NCBI RefSeq assembly: GCF_036924745.1
Contig: NZ_JAZHSD010000001.1
Coordinates: forward strand, 4,278,001-4,342,000
Length of the DNA: 64,000 bases
Direction of reading: 5' to 3'
Source: Bradyrhizobium sp. AZCC 1693
GTDB lineage: Bacteria; Pseudomonadota; Alphaproteobacteria; Rhizobiales; Xanthobacteraceae
This document shows positions 27,410 to 36,774 of the stretch, piece after piece (position 1 is the first letter of the stretch; each line of letters begins with the position of its first letter). The position numbers and the translations under genes were made by a program. The notes beneath the pieces were generated by a model that saw only the letters and a list, made by a program, of their open reading frames with translations, ran no database searches and was not told where the DNA came from.

Positions 27410-27513
27410 CGTCATCACCCGCGAAAGCGGGTGATCCAGTATTCCAGAGCAGTTGCGATAGGACTGAGAGAGCGCGGCGTACTGGATCGTTCGGTCAAGC
27501 CGGACGATGACGG
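27410..27513. repeat. Family C palindromic repeat, copy 2, without ORF
   Basis: The left arm TCATCACCCGC-GAAA-GCGGGTGATCC and the right arm GATCGTTCGG-TCAAG-CCGGACGATGA share the outer words with the GIY-YIG-bearing element (CCAGTATTCCAGAG, TACTGGATC). Only about 30 bases separate them. Confidence 0.85.
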
Positions 27514-27536
27514 TAGTGTGTAAATCGCGGCATCTC

Positions 27537-27962
27537 TCAGTGCTTGGTCACCACGCTCCACTTCGTCACCACCGCCTCGCTCATCTGGCCGGCATCCTGC
27601 GCGCAGGCGACTTCGTCGACCTTGACGGAGATTTCCTTGCCGACGAAATTCTTCAGTTGCGCGGCCTGGGCGTCGCTGCTGGTGACGAGTTGGAACGTCT
27701 CAGGTCCCGTTTCGAGATTGCACAGCCCGTTCGGCGCCGGCAGCCGGCGCGGTTCGCTGGTGATCTGGTAGGTCGCGGCGCGCTTGCTCTTCTTGCCGCC
27801 CTTCATGGCATTGAGTTCACCGGACAGGACATCGCCGGCATTGATCGGCTTGCCCGGCTTCGGCGCCGGCTCGGCCTGCTGCGCCCACGCGGGAGGCGCG
27901 GCCAAGGCCACCGCCATCATGAAAGCAAAACAGGAGCGCTTGCCGAATCGTGGTTTCGTCAT
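27537..27962 (-). CDS. Small exported protein of unknown function
   Basis: Protein of 141 residues with a signal peptide (SCFAFMMAVALAAPPAWA before QQAEPAP). The mature part has NAGDVLSGELNAMKGGKK, two Cys and a C-terminal KWSVVTKH. I do not recognise a family. The predicted export and the two cysteines suggest a small periplasmic domain, perhaps OB-like because of its beta-rich pattern. It is downstream of recR on the same strand, 23 bases after its stop. Confidence 0.75.
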   Translation of the reverse strand: MTKPRFGKRSCFAFMMAVALAAPPAWAQQAEPAPKPGKPINAGDVLSGELNAMKGGKKSKRAATYQITSEPRRLPAPNGLCNLETGPETFQLVTSSDAQAAQLKNFVGKEISVKVDEVACAQDAGQMSEAVVTKWSVVTKH

Positions 27963-27985
27963 GTCGATCAGTTCCGTTGTGTTGG

Positions 27986-28591
27986 CTAGAACAGCGTTCG
28001 CTGCCGCATGGCAGCCGATAGTGTACCTTCGTCGAGATAATCAAGCTCGCCGCCGACAGGCACGCCGTGCGCGAGCCGGGTCACCTTGACGTTGGCGTCC
28101 TGCAGAAGATCGGTGATGTAATGGGCGGTGGTCTGGCCATCAACCGTTGCATTCAGGGCCAGAACGATTTCGCTGACTTGTGATTCGTGCGCGCGGGCCA
28201 CCAGCGCATCGATGGTCAGATCCTGCGGGCCGACGCCGTCGAGCGGCGACAATGTGGCGCCGAGCACGTGATAGCGGCCGTTGGTCGCATTCGCCCGTTC
28301 CAGCGCCCAGAGATCGGCGACGTCGGCGACCACGACGATGGTCGAGGGATCGCGCCGCGGGTCGGTGCACACCGTGCAGGGATTTTGCGTGTCGATGTTG
28401 CCGCAGGTCTTGCAGACCTGAATTTTGTCTATTGCCACCTGCAGCGCGCCGGCGAGCGGCGTCATCAGCGCCTCGCGCTTCTTGATCAGGTGCAGCGCGG
28501 CGCGCCGCGCCGAGCGCGGGCCGAGCCCTGGCAGGCGCGCCAGGAGTTGGATCAGGCGTTCGATTTCAGGGCCGGCAACGCTGGCTGCCAT
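27986..28591 (-). CDS. recR: Recombination protein RecR
   Basis: Toprim-type DNA-binding protein of 201 residues acting with RecF and RecO in gap repair. It has the helix-hairpin-helix [19 protein letters not shown], a four-Cys zinc finger ([16 protein letters not shown]) and a Toprim domain with [12 protein letters not shown]. The ATG at 28591 is preferred because it lies one base after the ybaB stop. The order dnaX-ybaB-recR is the classic bacterial cluster. Confidence 0.98.
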   Translation of the reverse strand: MAASVAGPEIERLIQLLARLPGLGPRSARRAALHLIKKREALMTPLAGALQVAIDKIQVCKTCGNIDTQNPCTVCTDPRRDPSTIVVVADVADLWALERANATNGRYHVLGATLSPLDGVGPQDLTIDALVARAHESQVSEIVLALNATVDGQTTAHYITDLLQDANVKVTRLAHGVPVGGELDYLDEGTLSAAMRQRTLF

Positions 28592-28592
28592 T

Positions 28593-28916
28593 TCAGCCGA
28601 GACCAAGCAGTCCGGGCGGCAGGCCGAGCCCGCCGGTCAGCGCCTGCATTTTTTCCATCGCCGCGGTTTCCGCCTTGCGCCGTGCGTCGTTATGCGCGGT
28701 CACCAGCAGATCCTCGAGCACTTCGCGCTCCTCGGCCTTCATCAGCGACGGATCGATCTTGACGCCCTTCACTTCCATCTTCGCAGTCATGCGCACGGCG
28801 ACCAGTCCGCCGCCGGAGATGCCCTCGACCTCGAGATTGCCGAGCTCTTCCTGCATTTCCTGCATCTTGGATTGAAGCTGCGCTGCCTGCTTCATCATGC
28901 CGAGAAAATCAGCCAT
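28593..28916 (-). CDS. ybaB: YbaB/EbfC nucleoid-associated protein
   Basis: DNA-binding protein of 107 residues that forms a tweezer-like dimer. The start [18 protein letters not shown] and the core [19 protein letters not shown] are typical. It lies between dnaX and recR, 25 bases after dnaX and directly joined to recR. Confidence 0.97.
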   Translation of the reverse strand: MADFLGMMKQAAQLQSKMQEMQEELGNLEVEGISGGGLVAVRMTAKMEVKGVKIDPSLMKAEEREVLEDLLVTAHNDARRKAETAAMEKMQALTGGLGLPPGLLGLG

Positions 28917-28940
28917 TCGTTCGTCCTCTTGAGAGTTCGA

Positions 28941-30782
28941 TCAGTCGTCGTCGCCGTCGGAACTCTCGTTCAGGTCATCAGCGTTAATATTGGATTCCGG
29001 CGGCTCGGCGGCAAGCCGACGCACCTCGACCACTTTGGCGCCGGGAAACCGCGCCAGCACCTCCTGCACGCGCGGATCGGCCTCCGCGGCGCGGGCGTGC
29101 TCGTTCCGCGCCTGTTCGTTCTGCGAGCGCAACGTCGGCTGGCCGGCCTCGTTGGAAATGACCACGGTCCAGCGCCGCCCGGTCCACAATTCCAGCTTGC
29201 GGGAGAGATCGTTGACCAGCCCCCGCGCCGCATGGCGTTCCAGCGCCACTTCCAGCCGCCCGTCCTCGAAGCGGACGAGGCGCATATCGGCTTCCAGCGC
29301 CGTCTTGGTCAGGATATCGCGTTTCTCGCCGGCGAGGGCGACGAGTTGCGGAAAAGTGTTGATCCGCAGGACGGGCGCGGACTCGGTTTGGGCCGACGGC
29401 ACCGCCATTTGCGGCCGCGCGGACGCTTCCGCGCCGGAACGGGGCGAAGCCGGTGTCCGCATCGGCGACGCGGCGGACATTGAAGATACCGGTGCGGTGG
29501 GCGCAGCCCGCGCCGGCGCCGCGCCGCCGGAGGCCATTTGCGATCCGCCGCCGTTCTGGTCGAGCATCCGGATCGCCTCGTCGGGCGTCGGCAAATCGGC
29601 GACATAGGCGATGCGGACCAGCACCATTTCCGCAGCCGCCGCCGGCCGGGTCGCGGTCTGCACCTCGGTGATGCCCTTGAGCAGCATCTGCCACATCCGC
29701 GACAGCACCCGCATCGACAGTTTTGCGGCGAATTCGCGGGCGCGGACGCGCTCGGTCTCGCCGAACGCGACATTGTCGGCGGTAGCGGGCACGATCTTCA
29801 CGCGGGTGACGAAATTGACGAATTCGGCGAGGTCGGACAGCACGACGACCGGATCGGCGCCGACGTCATATTGCGCCCGGAATTCGCCAAAAGCGCTGGC
29901 GATATCGCCGCGCGCCAGATGCTCGAACAAATCGATCACCCGGGTGCGGTCGGCAAGCCCCAGCATCTGCCGCACGGCGTCGGCGCGCACCAAGCCCGCC
30001 GCATGGGCGATCGCCTGATCGAACAAAGAGAGCGAATCGCGCACCGAGCCTTCCGCGGCGCGCGCGATGATGCCGAGCGCCTCGGGCTCGACCTCGACGC
30101 CTTCCTTTTTCGCGATGTTGGAAAGATGCCCCATCAGCACGTCGGCCTCGACCCGGCGGAGATCAAAACGCTGGCAGCGCGACAGCACCGTGACCGGGAC
30201 TTTGCGGATTTCCGTGGTGGCGAACACGAATTTGGCGTGCTCGGGCGGCTCTTCCAGCGTCTTCAGGAAGGCGTTGAAGGCCGCCGTCGACAGCATGTGG
30301 ACTTCGTCGATGATGTAGACCTTGTAGCGGGCGCTGGCCGGCGCGTAGCGCACGCTGTCATTGATCTGGCGGACGTCGTCGACGCCGGTATGGGAGGCGG
30401 CGTCCATTTCCAGCACGTCCATGTGCCGGCTTTCCATGATCGCCTGGCAGTGCACGCCGAGGTCAGGCATGTGGATGGTTGGCCCCGTCACCGAACCATC
30501 AGGCTTTTCGTAGTTCAGCGCGCGGGCGAGAATCCGCGCCGTGGTGGTTTTGCCGACGCCGCGGACACCGGTCAGGATCCAGGCCTGCGGAATCCGTCCC
30601 GTCTCGAACGCGTTCGAAACGGTGCGGACCATGGCCTCCTGGCCGATCAGGTCTTCGAAACTGGACGGGCGGTATTTGCGTGCCAGCACCCGGTAGGGCT
30701 TGGCCGCCTCGTCTTGGCCGAGAGCAAATCCGGCCTGACCAGCGCCGTCTGACTTGTCGGGGGGAGCGCCAGCACCACTCAT
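28941..30782 (-). CDS. dnaX: DNA polymerase III subunits gamma and tau
   Basis: Clamp-loader ATPase of 613 residues. Walker A is GVRGVGKTTTA (72-82), Walker B is IIDEVHML, the SRC motif is LSRCQRFDLRR and sensor 2 lies in GSVRDSLSL. The region that normally holds four zinc-binding Cys reads ALNYEKPDG to GVHCQAI (88-115) with one Cys only, a variant I associate with Rhizobiales. After about residue 400 comes an Ala/Pro-rich linker and a C-terminal tau domain ending in an acidic tail. I see no slippery run that would give a shorter gamma form. Confidence 0.98.
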   Translation of the reverse strand: MSGAGAPPDKSDGAGQAGFALGQDEAAKPYRVLARKYRPSSFEDLIGQEAMVRTVSNAFETGRIPQAWILTGVRGVGKTTTARILARALNYEKPDGSVTGPTIHMPDLGVHCQAIMESRHMDVLEMDAASHTGVDDVRQINDSVRYAPASARYKVYIIDEVHMLSTAAFNAFLKTLEEPPEHAKFVFATTEIRKVPVTVLSRCQRFDLRRVEADVLMGHLSNIAKKEGVEVEPEALGIIARAAEGSVRDSLSLFDQAIAHAAGLVRADAVRQMLGLADRTRVIDLFEHLARGDIASAFGEFRAQYDVGADPVVVLSDLAEFVNFVTRVKIVPATADNVAFGETERVRAREFAAKLSMRVLSRMWQMLLKGITEVQTATRPAAAAEMVLVRIAYVADLPTPDEAIRMLDQNGGGSQMASGGAAPARAAPTAPVSSMSAASPMRTPASPRSGAEASARPQMAVPSAQTESAPVLRINTFPQLVALAGEKRDILTKTALEADMRLVRFEDGRLEVALERHAARGLVNDLSRKLELWTGRRWTVVISNEAGQPTLRSQNEQARNEHARAAEADPRVQEVLARFPGAKVVEVRRLAAEPPESNINADDLNESSDGDDD

Positions 30783-30892
30783 CGGTCGATCCGCAATTGA
30801 TTGTCTCTCGGGGCCGGCTTGCGGAAAGGAACGAAATCGGGCGCAAAGCGCGGACCTTTCCGCCTTCCTTGCGCGATTCGCTCGAAAAACAG

Positions 30893-30982
30893 GTAGGAGA
30901 CTGACGAGCGACCCGATCCGGACCTCGTTAGGGCTGCTTCCTTCCGGACCTGACCCGGTTGGCGAGTGGCTCGTCCACCGCC
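30893..30982 (-). ncRNA. ffs: Signal recognition particle RNA, small bacterial type
   Basis: On the minus strand the invariant core GGTCAGGTCCGGAAGGAAGC is present with the GGAA tetraloop and its symmetric loops, closed by a long helix whose outer ends are GGACGAGC and GCTCGTC. A run of five T follows at the 3' side. The RNA binds Ffh and targets membrane proteins. Exact ends are estimated. It lies just upstream of dnaX, a common place in alphaproteobacteria. Confidence 0.92.
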
Positions 30983-31066
30983 AATCTCCCGGTCCCTATT
31001 TGGGGCCAAAAGGGCCGGAAAGCAAGCGGGGTTGGTGGGTGCCATGCGCCGGAACACCCCCCGTTT

Positions 31067-31161
31067 CGTCATGGCCGGGCTTGACCCGGCCATCCACGTC
31101 TTGCTTCTTCCAATTCAGTGCAAAAAGACGTGGATGCCCGGGACAAGCCCGGGCATGACGG
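31067..31161. repeat. Family A palindromic repeat, copy 5
   Basis: The left arm is ATGGCCGGG-CTTGA-CCCGGCCAT, the right arm ATGCCCGGG-ACAAG-CCCGGGCAT. It lies between the SRP RNA and the HIT-family gene. Confidence 0.95.
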
Positions 31162-31215
31162 GTGTTGTTTGCAGGGCCGCCCTCTGCAATCCTATTTCGA
31201 GGATTATAGAACCCA

Positions 31216-31641
31216 ATGCCCTCTGACGCCTCCGCCTGGTCGCTGCATTCCCAGCTCAAAAAGGACACGATCGACATCGGCGACCTGCCGTTGTGCAAGG
31301 TGCTGGTCATCAAGGATGCGCATTACCCCTGGCTGCTGCTGGTGCCGCGCCGGGAGGGTGCGGTGGAAATCATCGACCTCGACGAGATCGCGCAGGCCCA
31401 GTTGATGACCGAAATTTCGCGGGTCTCGCGCGCCCTGAAAGACGTCACTAAATGCGACAAACTCAATGTCGCGGCGCTGGGCAATCTGGTGCCGCAGTTG
31501 CATGTCCACGTCATCGCGCGGCGCACCAGCGATGCGGCCTGGCCGCGCCCGGTCTGGGGCGTGATGCCGCCGCTGGCGCATGACGCCGAGGAAGTACAGA
31601 ATTTCATCAACGCGCTTCGCCGCAAGATCTGGTTGGGTTAA
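31216..31641 (+). CDS. HIT family protein
   Basis: Histidine-triad nucleotide hydrolase or transferase of 141 residues. The triad segment reads VPQLHVHVIARR, so the first His of HxHxH is Gln, a variant seen in some HIT proteins. HYPWLLLVPRREGAVEI matches the N-terminal part. The next gene, nudC, starts four bases after its stop, so the two nucleotide-processing enzymes form an operon. The substrate may be a dinucleoside polyphosphate or an AMP conjugate. Confidence 0.92.
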   Translation: MPSDASAWSLHSQLKKDTIDIGDLPLCKVLVIKDAHYPWLLLVPRREGAVEIIDLDEIAQAQLMTEISRVSRALKDVTKCDKLNVAALGNLVPQLHVHVIARRTSDAAWPRPVWGVMPPLAHDAEEVQNFINALRRKIWLG

Positions 31642-31645
31642 ACCG

Positions 31646-32596
31646 ATGTCCGCATTCGACAAGTATCCGCTGGGGAAGCCCGCTTTCGTCACCCATATTC
31701 TGGATCGCGCCGCGCATCTGCGCGCCAATGACGAAAAACTGTTCGCGCTGGAGAGCCAGCGCAACGCCGGCGCCTATGTGATCTACCGCGACTCGCTTCT
31801 GGTGAAGCAGGAGGCCGATGGGCCACGCGTGCTGCTCGGGGTCGAAGAGGCGGTGATGCTAGGCGCCAATCCCGGCACGATCTTTTTGGGGCTGCGCGAC
31901 GGCGCGCCGGTTTTCGGCATGGGCATTTCGGCCGCTTCCGTCGAGAAGCTGATCACGCGCGACGACGTCGCCGTGACCGAGCTGCGCGGCATGGCGATGC
32001 AGGGCACCGTGCCGCCGGAGCAGCTCTCCGCCATTGCGATGGCCAAATCGATGGTGACCTGGCATCAGCGCCACGGTTATTGCGCCAATTGCGGCACCCG
32101 CACCGCGATGAAGGAGGGCGGCTGGAAGCGCGAGTGCCCGAGTTGCAAGGCCGAGCATTTTCCGCGCACCGATCCGGTCGTGATCATGCTGGTCACGTCA
32201 GGCGAGAAATGCCTGCTCGGCCGGCAGAAGCAGTTCTTGCCGGGGATGTGGTCGTGTCTGGCTGGCTTTGTCGAAGCGGCGGAGACCATCGAGGACGCGG
32301 TCCGCCGCGAGATTTTCGAGGAATCCGGCATCCGCTGCACCGACGTCAGCTATTACATGACGCAGCCCTGGCCCTATCCGTCATCGCTGATGATCGGATG
32401 CGCCGCGCGCGCGCTCAACGAGGATATCGTGGTTGATCGCGCCGAGCTCGAGGACGCGCGGTGGTTCGATCGCGCCGAGGTCGCGTTGATGCACCGGCGC
32501 GAACATCCTGATGGCTTATTTGCGGCGCATCCGTTTGCGATTGCGCACCATCTGATCGGACGCTGGGTGCATGGGGGAAACGAAACGGGCGCATAG
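31646..32596 (+). CDS. nudC: NAD-capped RNA/NADH diphosphatase NudC
   Basis: Nudix hydrolase of 316 residues. A zinc ribbon (CANC and CPSC) lies in the middle. The Nudix box is GFVEAAETIEDAVRREIFEE with SG following, and the NADH-specific motif reads TQPWPYPSS. It cleaves NADH and NAD-capped RNA to nicotinamide mononucleotide and AMP. The ATG at 31646 lies just after the HIT gene. Confidence 0.96.
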   Translation: MSAFDKYPLGKPAFVTHILDRAAHLRANDEKLFALESQRNAGAYVIYRDSLLVKQEADGPRVLLGVEEAVMLGANPGTIFLGLRDGAPVFGMGISAASVEKLITRDDVAVTELRGMAMQGTVPPEQLSAIAMAKSMVTWHQRHGYCANCGTRTAMKEGGWKRECPSCKAEHFPRTDPVVIMLVTSGEKCLLGRQKQFLPGMWSCLAGFVEAAETIEDAVRREIFEESGIRCTDVSYYMTQPWPYPSSLMIGCAARALNEDIVVDRAELEDARWFDRAEVALMHRREHPDGLFAAHPFAIAHHLIGRWVHGGNETGA

Positions 32597-32661
32597 CGGG
32601 AACCGTCCATGGACCAGTCGATTAACTCCGGACATTGGTTCCGGTTAAAGGCGAAACCGGC

Positions 32662-33639
32662 ATGACGGATCCCCGAATGAACTTTCAAGACAAAGCGCCC
32701 AAAATTCCGCCGCGGATTCTCTGCATCGGCATGCCGGTGCGCGACCTTACCTTTCATACGCCGGGTGTTCCCGGGCGCGGCTCCAAGGAGAACGCCACCG
32801 CATTCGACCAAATCTGCGGCGGCAACGCGCTCAATGGCGCGATCGGCATCGTTCGGCTCGGTGCCCGCGCCTCGATCTGCGGGCCGATGGGCGATGCCAA
32901 GGAAACATCAAGCCGCTTCATCTTCGAGCAGATGGCGCATGAAGGCATCGAGACGAAACATCTCATCCACATGCCGGGGCTGGTGACGCCGATCTCGGCG
33001 GTGATGATCGATCCTTCCGGCGAGCGCACCATCGTGACCTTCCGCGATCCGGAACTGTGGCACGTGAAGTTGCCCGACTTCGACACGCTGCTGGACGACT
33101 GCGCCGCCATCCTCACCGAGAGCCGCTGCGCGGAATTCTGCACCGAGCTTTGTGCCGAAGCCGTCCGGCGTGGCATTCCCGTGATCGTCGACGTCGATCG
33201 GGCGATGTCGCTGCGCGAGGGCCTGTTGAACGCCTCCACGCACCTGGTGTTCTCCAGCGAGCCGCTGCAGGAAACCGCAGATGTTACCGACGATGCCCAG
33301 GCGCTGCGGAAAATCGCGAAACTGACCCCTTCGTTCCTGGCCGGTACCCGGGGCCCGAGGGGCACGATCTGGCTCGACGAGAACGGCAACATCCAGGAAA
33401 CCCCGGCGTTCCCGGTGCATACGGTGGACACCCTGGGCGCCGGGGACGTGTTCCACGGCGCCTTTGCGCTGGCGATTACCGAGAAGCAGGAATTGCGGCA
33501 GGCGCTGCGATTCGCCTCCGCCGCCGCAGCGCTGAAATGCACCCGGTTCGGCGGCGCCTTCGCTGCCCCGCAACGTGCTGAAGTTGAAGAGCTTTTAAGT
33601 CACGGCCAGGCCGCAGACCGGGCCGCGACCGGCCAATAA
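32662..33639 (+). CDS. PfkB-family carbohydrate kinase
   Basis: Ribokinase-fold sugar kinase of 325 residues. The C-terminal PfkB signature VDTLGAGDVFHGAFALA carries the catalytic Asp and the anion hole. The N-terminal GG pair is in ICGGNALNGAIGIVRLGA. The sugar cannot be read. The ATG at 32662 or the one at 32677 is the start. An Lrp-type regulator gene follows 68 bases downstream with its own operator, so a common operon is unlikely. Confidence 0.92.
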   Translation: MTDPRMNFQDKAPKIPPRILCIGMPVRDLTFHTPGVPGRGSKENATAFDQICGGNALNGAIGIVRLGARASICGPMGDAKETSSRFIFEQMAHEGIETKHLIHMPGLVTPISAVMIDPSGERTIVTFRDPELWHVKLPDFDTLLDDCAAILTESRCAEFCTELCAEAVRRGIPVIVDVDRAMSLREGLLNASTHLVFSSEPLQETADVTDDAQALRKIAKLTPSFLAGTRGPRGTIWLDENGNIQETPAFPVHTVDTLGAGDVFHGAFALAITEKQELRQALRFASAAAALKCTRFGGAFAAPQRAEVEELLSHGQAADRAATGQ

Positions 33640-33649
33640 GCGGGCTTGC

Positions 33650-33668
33650 TATAGAAGAATTTTCTATA
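33650..33668. promoter_or_regulatory. Palindrome upstream of the Lrp-family gene
   Basis: TATAGAA-GAATT-TTCTATA is a perfect 7-bp inverted repeat, 40 bases before the start of the Lrp/AsnC gene. AT-rich dyads of this kind are usual Lrp-family operators, so autoregulation is likely. Confidence 0.65.
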
Positions 33669-33707
33669 TATGAGGGGATCAGACCTTTCATATGGAACAT
33701 TCTTCTC

Positions 33708-34208
33708 ATGACCGACGTAGCCATTCAGCTCCACGAAGGCAGCCGCCGCCTCGACGCTATCGACCGCAAGATCCTGACCGTGCTGCAGGACGACGCCTCC
33801 CTTTCCGTCGCCGAGATCGGGGACCGGGTCGGATTGTCATCGACGCCGTGCTGGAAGCGGATCCAGCGGCTGGAAGCCGACGGCGTGATCCTGCGCCGGG
33901 TGGCGCTGGTCGACCAGAACAAGATCGGGCTGGGCATTTCGGTGTTCGTCTCGGTCGAGAGCTCCGACCACTCCGAGGCCTGGCTGAAGACCTTCGCCAG
34001 CGCCGTCAGCGCCATGCCCGAGGTGATGGAATTCTACCGGATGGCCGGCGACGTCGATTACATGCTGCGCGTCGTGGTCGCCGACATGGCGAGCTATGAC
34101 GTGTTCTACAAAAAGCTGATCAGCGCCGTGCCGCTGAAGAACGTCACCTCGCGCTTTGCGATGGAGAAGATCAAGTCGGTGACGGCGCTGCCGGTGCCGG
34201 CGGCGTAG
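33708..34208 (+). CDS. Lrp/AsnC family transcriptional regulator
   Basis: Regulator of 166 residues. The helix-turn-helix lies in LSVAEIGDRVGLSSTPCWKRIQRLE with the family start LDAIDRKILTVLQDD. The C-terminal RAM/ligand domain has FYRMAGDVDYMLRVVVAD. It belongs to the subfamily that senses amino acids. A palindrome in its promoter suggests autoregulation. Confidence 0.95.
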   Translation: MTDVAIQLHEGSRRLDAIDRKILTVLQDDASLSVAEIGDRVGLSSTPCWKRIQRLEADGVILRRVALVDQNKIGLGISVFVSVESSDHSEAWLKTFASAVSAMPEVMEFYRMAGDVDYMLRVVVADMASYDVFYKKLISAVPLKNVTSRFAMEKIKSVTALPVPAA

Positions 34209-34232
34209 TCGGACTCGCATCCCCACATTTGC

Positions 34233-34353
34233 TGTCATCGCCCGCCTTGTGCGCAATTGCGCACTGGGGCGGGCGATCCAGTATTCCAGAGGCGCCAGAG
34301 ATAGAGCCGAGAAGCCGCGGCGTACTGGATCCCCGCTTTCGCGGGGATGACAG
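34233..34353. repeat. Family C palindromic repeat, copy 3, without ORF
   Basis: The left arm carries an extra hairpin in its loop (GTGCGCAATTGCGCAC between CGCCCGCC-type stems). The right arm is GGATCCCCGC-TTTC-GCGGGGATGAC. The words CCAGTATTCCAGAGGC and GCCGCGGCGTACTGGAT mark the family. Confidence 0.88.
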
Positions 34354-34378
34354 TCCAGTATGCGGGGCGACGCGCCCC

Positions 34379-35878
34379 TCAAATCTTCTGATTATACTCG
34401 CCGACCTCCGGATGCGTGCGCAGCACGGAATCCATCGCTTCGAACATGTCGCGCATGCGCTGTTCGGAGACGGGGCTTTCGACCACCACCACCAGCTCCG
34501 GCTTGTTCGATGAGGCCCGCACCAGGCCCCAGCTGCCGTCCTCGACGGTAACACGCACGCCGTTGACGGTGACGAGATCGCGGATCTTCTGGCCCGCAAC
34601 CTTGTCGCCGTTTTTCTGCAGCGCCTCAAAATGCTTCACCACGGCGTCGGCAACGCCGTATTTGACCTCGTCGGCGCAATGCGGCGACATCGTCGGCGAC
34701 GACCAGGTTTTCGGAATCGCGTCTTTCAGATCGGCCATCGACTTGCCGGGCGCGCGGTCGAGCATCTCGCAGATTGCAATCGCCGAGACCAGGCCATCAT
34801 CATAGCCGCGGCCGAACGGCTTGTTGAAGAAGAAGTGGCCGGATTTCTCGAACCCCGCCAGCGCGCCCATCTCGTTGGTGCGGCGCTTCATGTAGGAATG
34901 GCCGGTTTTCCAGTAGGCGGTCCTAGCGCCCTGCTTTTGCAGCACCGGGTCGGTCACGAAGAGCCCGGTCGATTTCACGTCGACCACGAACTGCGCGTCC
35001 TTATGGATCGCCGACATGTCCCGCGCCAGCATCACGCCGACCTTGTCGGCGAAGATTTCCTCGCCGGTATTGTCGACCACGCCGCAGCGGTCGCCGTCGC
35101 CGTCGAAGCCCAGGCCGACATCGGCCTTGTGCTTGAGCACCGCGTCGCGGATCGCGTGCAGCATCTCCATATCTTCGGGATTCGGATTGTATTTCGGGAA
35201 CGTATGATCGAGCTCGGTGTCGAGCGGGATCACCTCACAACCGATCGCTTCCATCACCTGCGGCGCGAACGCGCCGGCGGTGCCGTTGCCGCAGGCGACC
35301 ACGACCTTGAGCTTGCGCTTGAGTTTCGATCGTTTGGTGAGATCGGCGATATAGCGCGCCGGGAAATTCTCGTGGAATTGATAGGAACCGCCAGCCTCGT
35401 TCTTGAAATCGGCGTTGAGCACGATTTCCTTCAGCCGCGTCATCTCGTCGGGACCGAAGGTGAGCGGACGGTTGGCGCCCATCTTGACGCCGGTCCAGCC
35501 ATTGTCGTTATGCGACGCCGTCACCATCGCGACACAGGGCACGTCGAGATCGAATTGCGCGAAATAGGCCATCGGCGTCACCGCCAGCCCGATGTCGTGC
35601 ACCTTGCAGCCCGCCGCCATCAGGCCGGAGATCAGCGCGTACTTGATCGAGGCCGAATAGCCGCGAAAATCATGACCGGTAACGATTTCCTGTTTGACGC
35701 CGAGTTCCGCAATCAGCGCGCCGAGCCCCATGCCCAGCGCCTGAACGCCCATCAGATTGATTTCCTTCTCAAACAGCCAGCGCGCGTCGTATTCGCGAAA
35801 GCCGGTTGCCTTCACCATCGGCCCGGATTCGTAGGCATAGGTATTCGGAACCAGCACGGATTTGGGCTTCGGGAACAT
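34379..35878 (-). CDS. Phosphomannomutase/phosphoglucomutase
   Basis: Alpha-D-phosphohexomutase of 499 residues. The phosphoserine loop is TASHNDNGWTG, the metal loop is GFDGDGDRCG, and the sugar-binding loop lies in GFEKSGHFFF. It interconverts hexose 1- and 6-phosphates for polysaccharide precursors, which fits the UDP-glucose dehydrogenase gene a few kb away. The active-site loop has Asp-Asn after TASHN where many members have Pro, a variant of this larger subgroup. Confidence 0.94.
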   Translation of the reverse strand: MFPKPKSVLVPNTYAYESGPMVKATGFREYDARWLFEKEINLMGVQALGMGLGALIAELGVKQEIVTGHDFRGYSASIKYALISGLMAAGCKVHDIGLAVTPMAYFAQFDLDVPCVAMVTASHNDNGWTGVKMGANRPLTFGPDEMTRLKEIVLNADFKNEAGGSYQFHENFPARYIADLTKRSKLKRKLKVVVACGNGTAGAFAPQVMEAIGCEVIPLDTELDHTFPKYNPNPEDMEMLHAIRDAVLKHKADVGLGFDGDGDRCGVVDNTGEEIFADKVGVMLARDMSAIHKDAQFVVDVKSTGLFVTDPVLQKQGARTAYWKTGHSYMKRRTNEMGALAGFEKSGHFFFNKPFGRGYDDGLVSAIAICEMLDRAPGKSMADLKDAIPKTWSSPTMSPHCADEVKYGVADAVVKHFEALQKNGDKVAGQKIRDLVTVNGVRVTVEDGSWGLVRASSNKPELVVVVESPVSEQRMRDMFEAMDSVLRTHPEVGEYNQKI

Positions 35879-36000
35879 GGGGCAGCCTTGTCAATAAATT
35901 GCGAGGGAACACCGCAGCCATAGCGAATACGCAGGCCCGGCGATAGGCGAGACCGACGCCTTGTGGCGGCTAATTGCGGCGGATTGGTAACCGATAAACC

Positions 36001-36516
36001 TTACTGTTCCAGCACCAGCCTGCCGTTGGCGTATTCGAAACGCTTCAGCTTCGACAGGAACGACAGGCCAAGCAGGTTCTCCGACAGCGCCTCGTCAGGC
36101 AGCACCACGGCGTCGACGTCACGCACCACGAGGCCGCCGAGTTCGATCATGGCAAGCCGCGTGCGCGCGGCCTTGATGGTGCCGTTAGCGGTGGTGACGG
36201 TGGCGTTGTAATCGTTGCGCGAGGGACGCAGGCCAAACCGCGCCGCGGATTTTTCATTCAGCGCCACCAGCGAGGCGCCGGTGTCGATCATGAAATTGAC
36301 GCGCTGACCGTCGATGCGGCCGTCGGTCTGGAAATGGCCACGGGCGTCGCGGGGAATGTCGAGGCTGCGGCCTGAGGCTTGTGCGACCGTTTGCGCGGGC
36401 GCTTTTTTCGGCGATGTGCTGGCGGATGCAGGCGTCGGCGACATCTTGTCCGCCACCTGCGCCATGTAAGTGCCGAGGCCGACGAGAACAGCGGCAAGGA
36501 TCATCAGGTTACGCAT
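36001..36516 (-). CDS. TIGR02281-type retropepsin-like aspartic protease
   Basis: Single-domain clan AA protease of 171 residues. After an N-terminal membrane anchor (LMILAAVLVGLGTYMAQVA) comes the domain with the catalytic FMIDTGASLVALN and the ENLLGLSFLSKLKRFEY C-terminal half. One Asp per chain means that it works as a dimer. It is widespread in alphaproteobacteria with unknown substrates. The ATG at 36516 is favoured since the anchor follows. Confidence 0.9.
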   Translation of the reverse strand: MRNLMILAAVLVGLGTYMAQVADKMSPTPASASTSPKKAPAQTVAQASGRSLDIPRDARGHFQTDGRIDGQRVNFMIDTGASLVALNEKSAARFGLRPSRNDYNATVTTANGTIKAARTRLAMIELGGLVVRDVDAVVLPDEALSENLLGLSFLSKLKRFEYANGRLVLEQ

Positions 36517-36642
36517 TACGCCACACTCGATTGCCAGACCGCCGATAACACCACGCCAGGGGCCAAGCCGCGACTTAACAGCGGCGGCCGAGGCTGCCAT
36601 TTTGACGAAAAGGATGAGTGAAGCGTTAACGGCCGTTCTTCA

Positions 36643-36772
36643 CCTCTCCCCGTTCTTTACGGGGAGAGGCCGGGTGAGGGGCTCTCTCCGCGGACTCGTC
36701 TCTCACCGCGTTCGCGGAGAGAGCCCCTCACCCCTACCCTCTCCCCGCGAAGAGCGGGGAGAGGGTAGGATC
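36643..36772. repeat. Family D-like repeat, divergent copy 4
   Basis: It begins CCTCTCCCCGT-TCTT-ACGGGGAGAGG and ends with a similar stem (CCTCTCCCCGC with GCGGGGAGAGGG), enclosing GGGTGAGGGGCTCTCTCC and an inverted copy of it. The conserved words match family D, but the outer arms are themselves hairpins. Confidence 0.8.
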
Positions 36773-36774
36773 GG

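Noticed and set aside
28941..30782. Programmed frameshift in dnaX to make gamma
   Set aside because: No A- or T-rich slippery heptamer was found in the gene.
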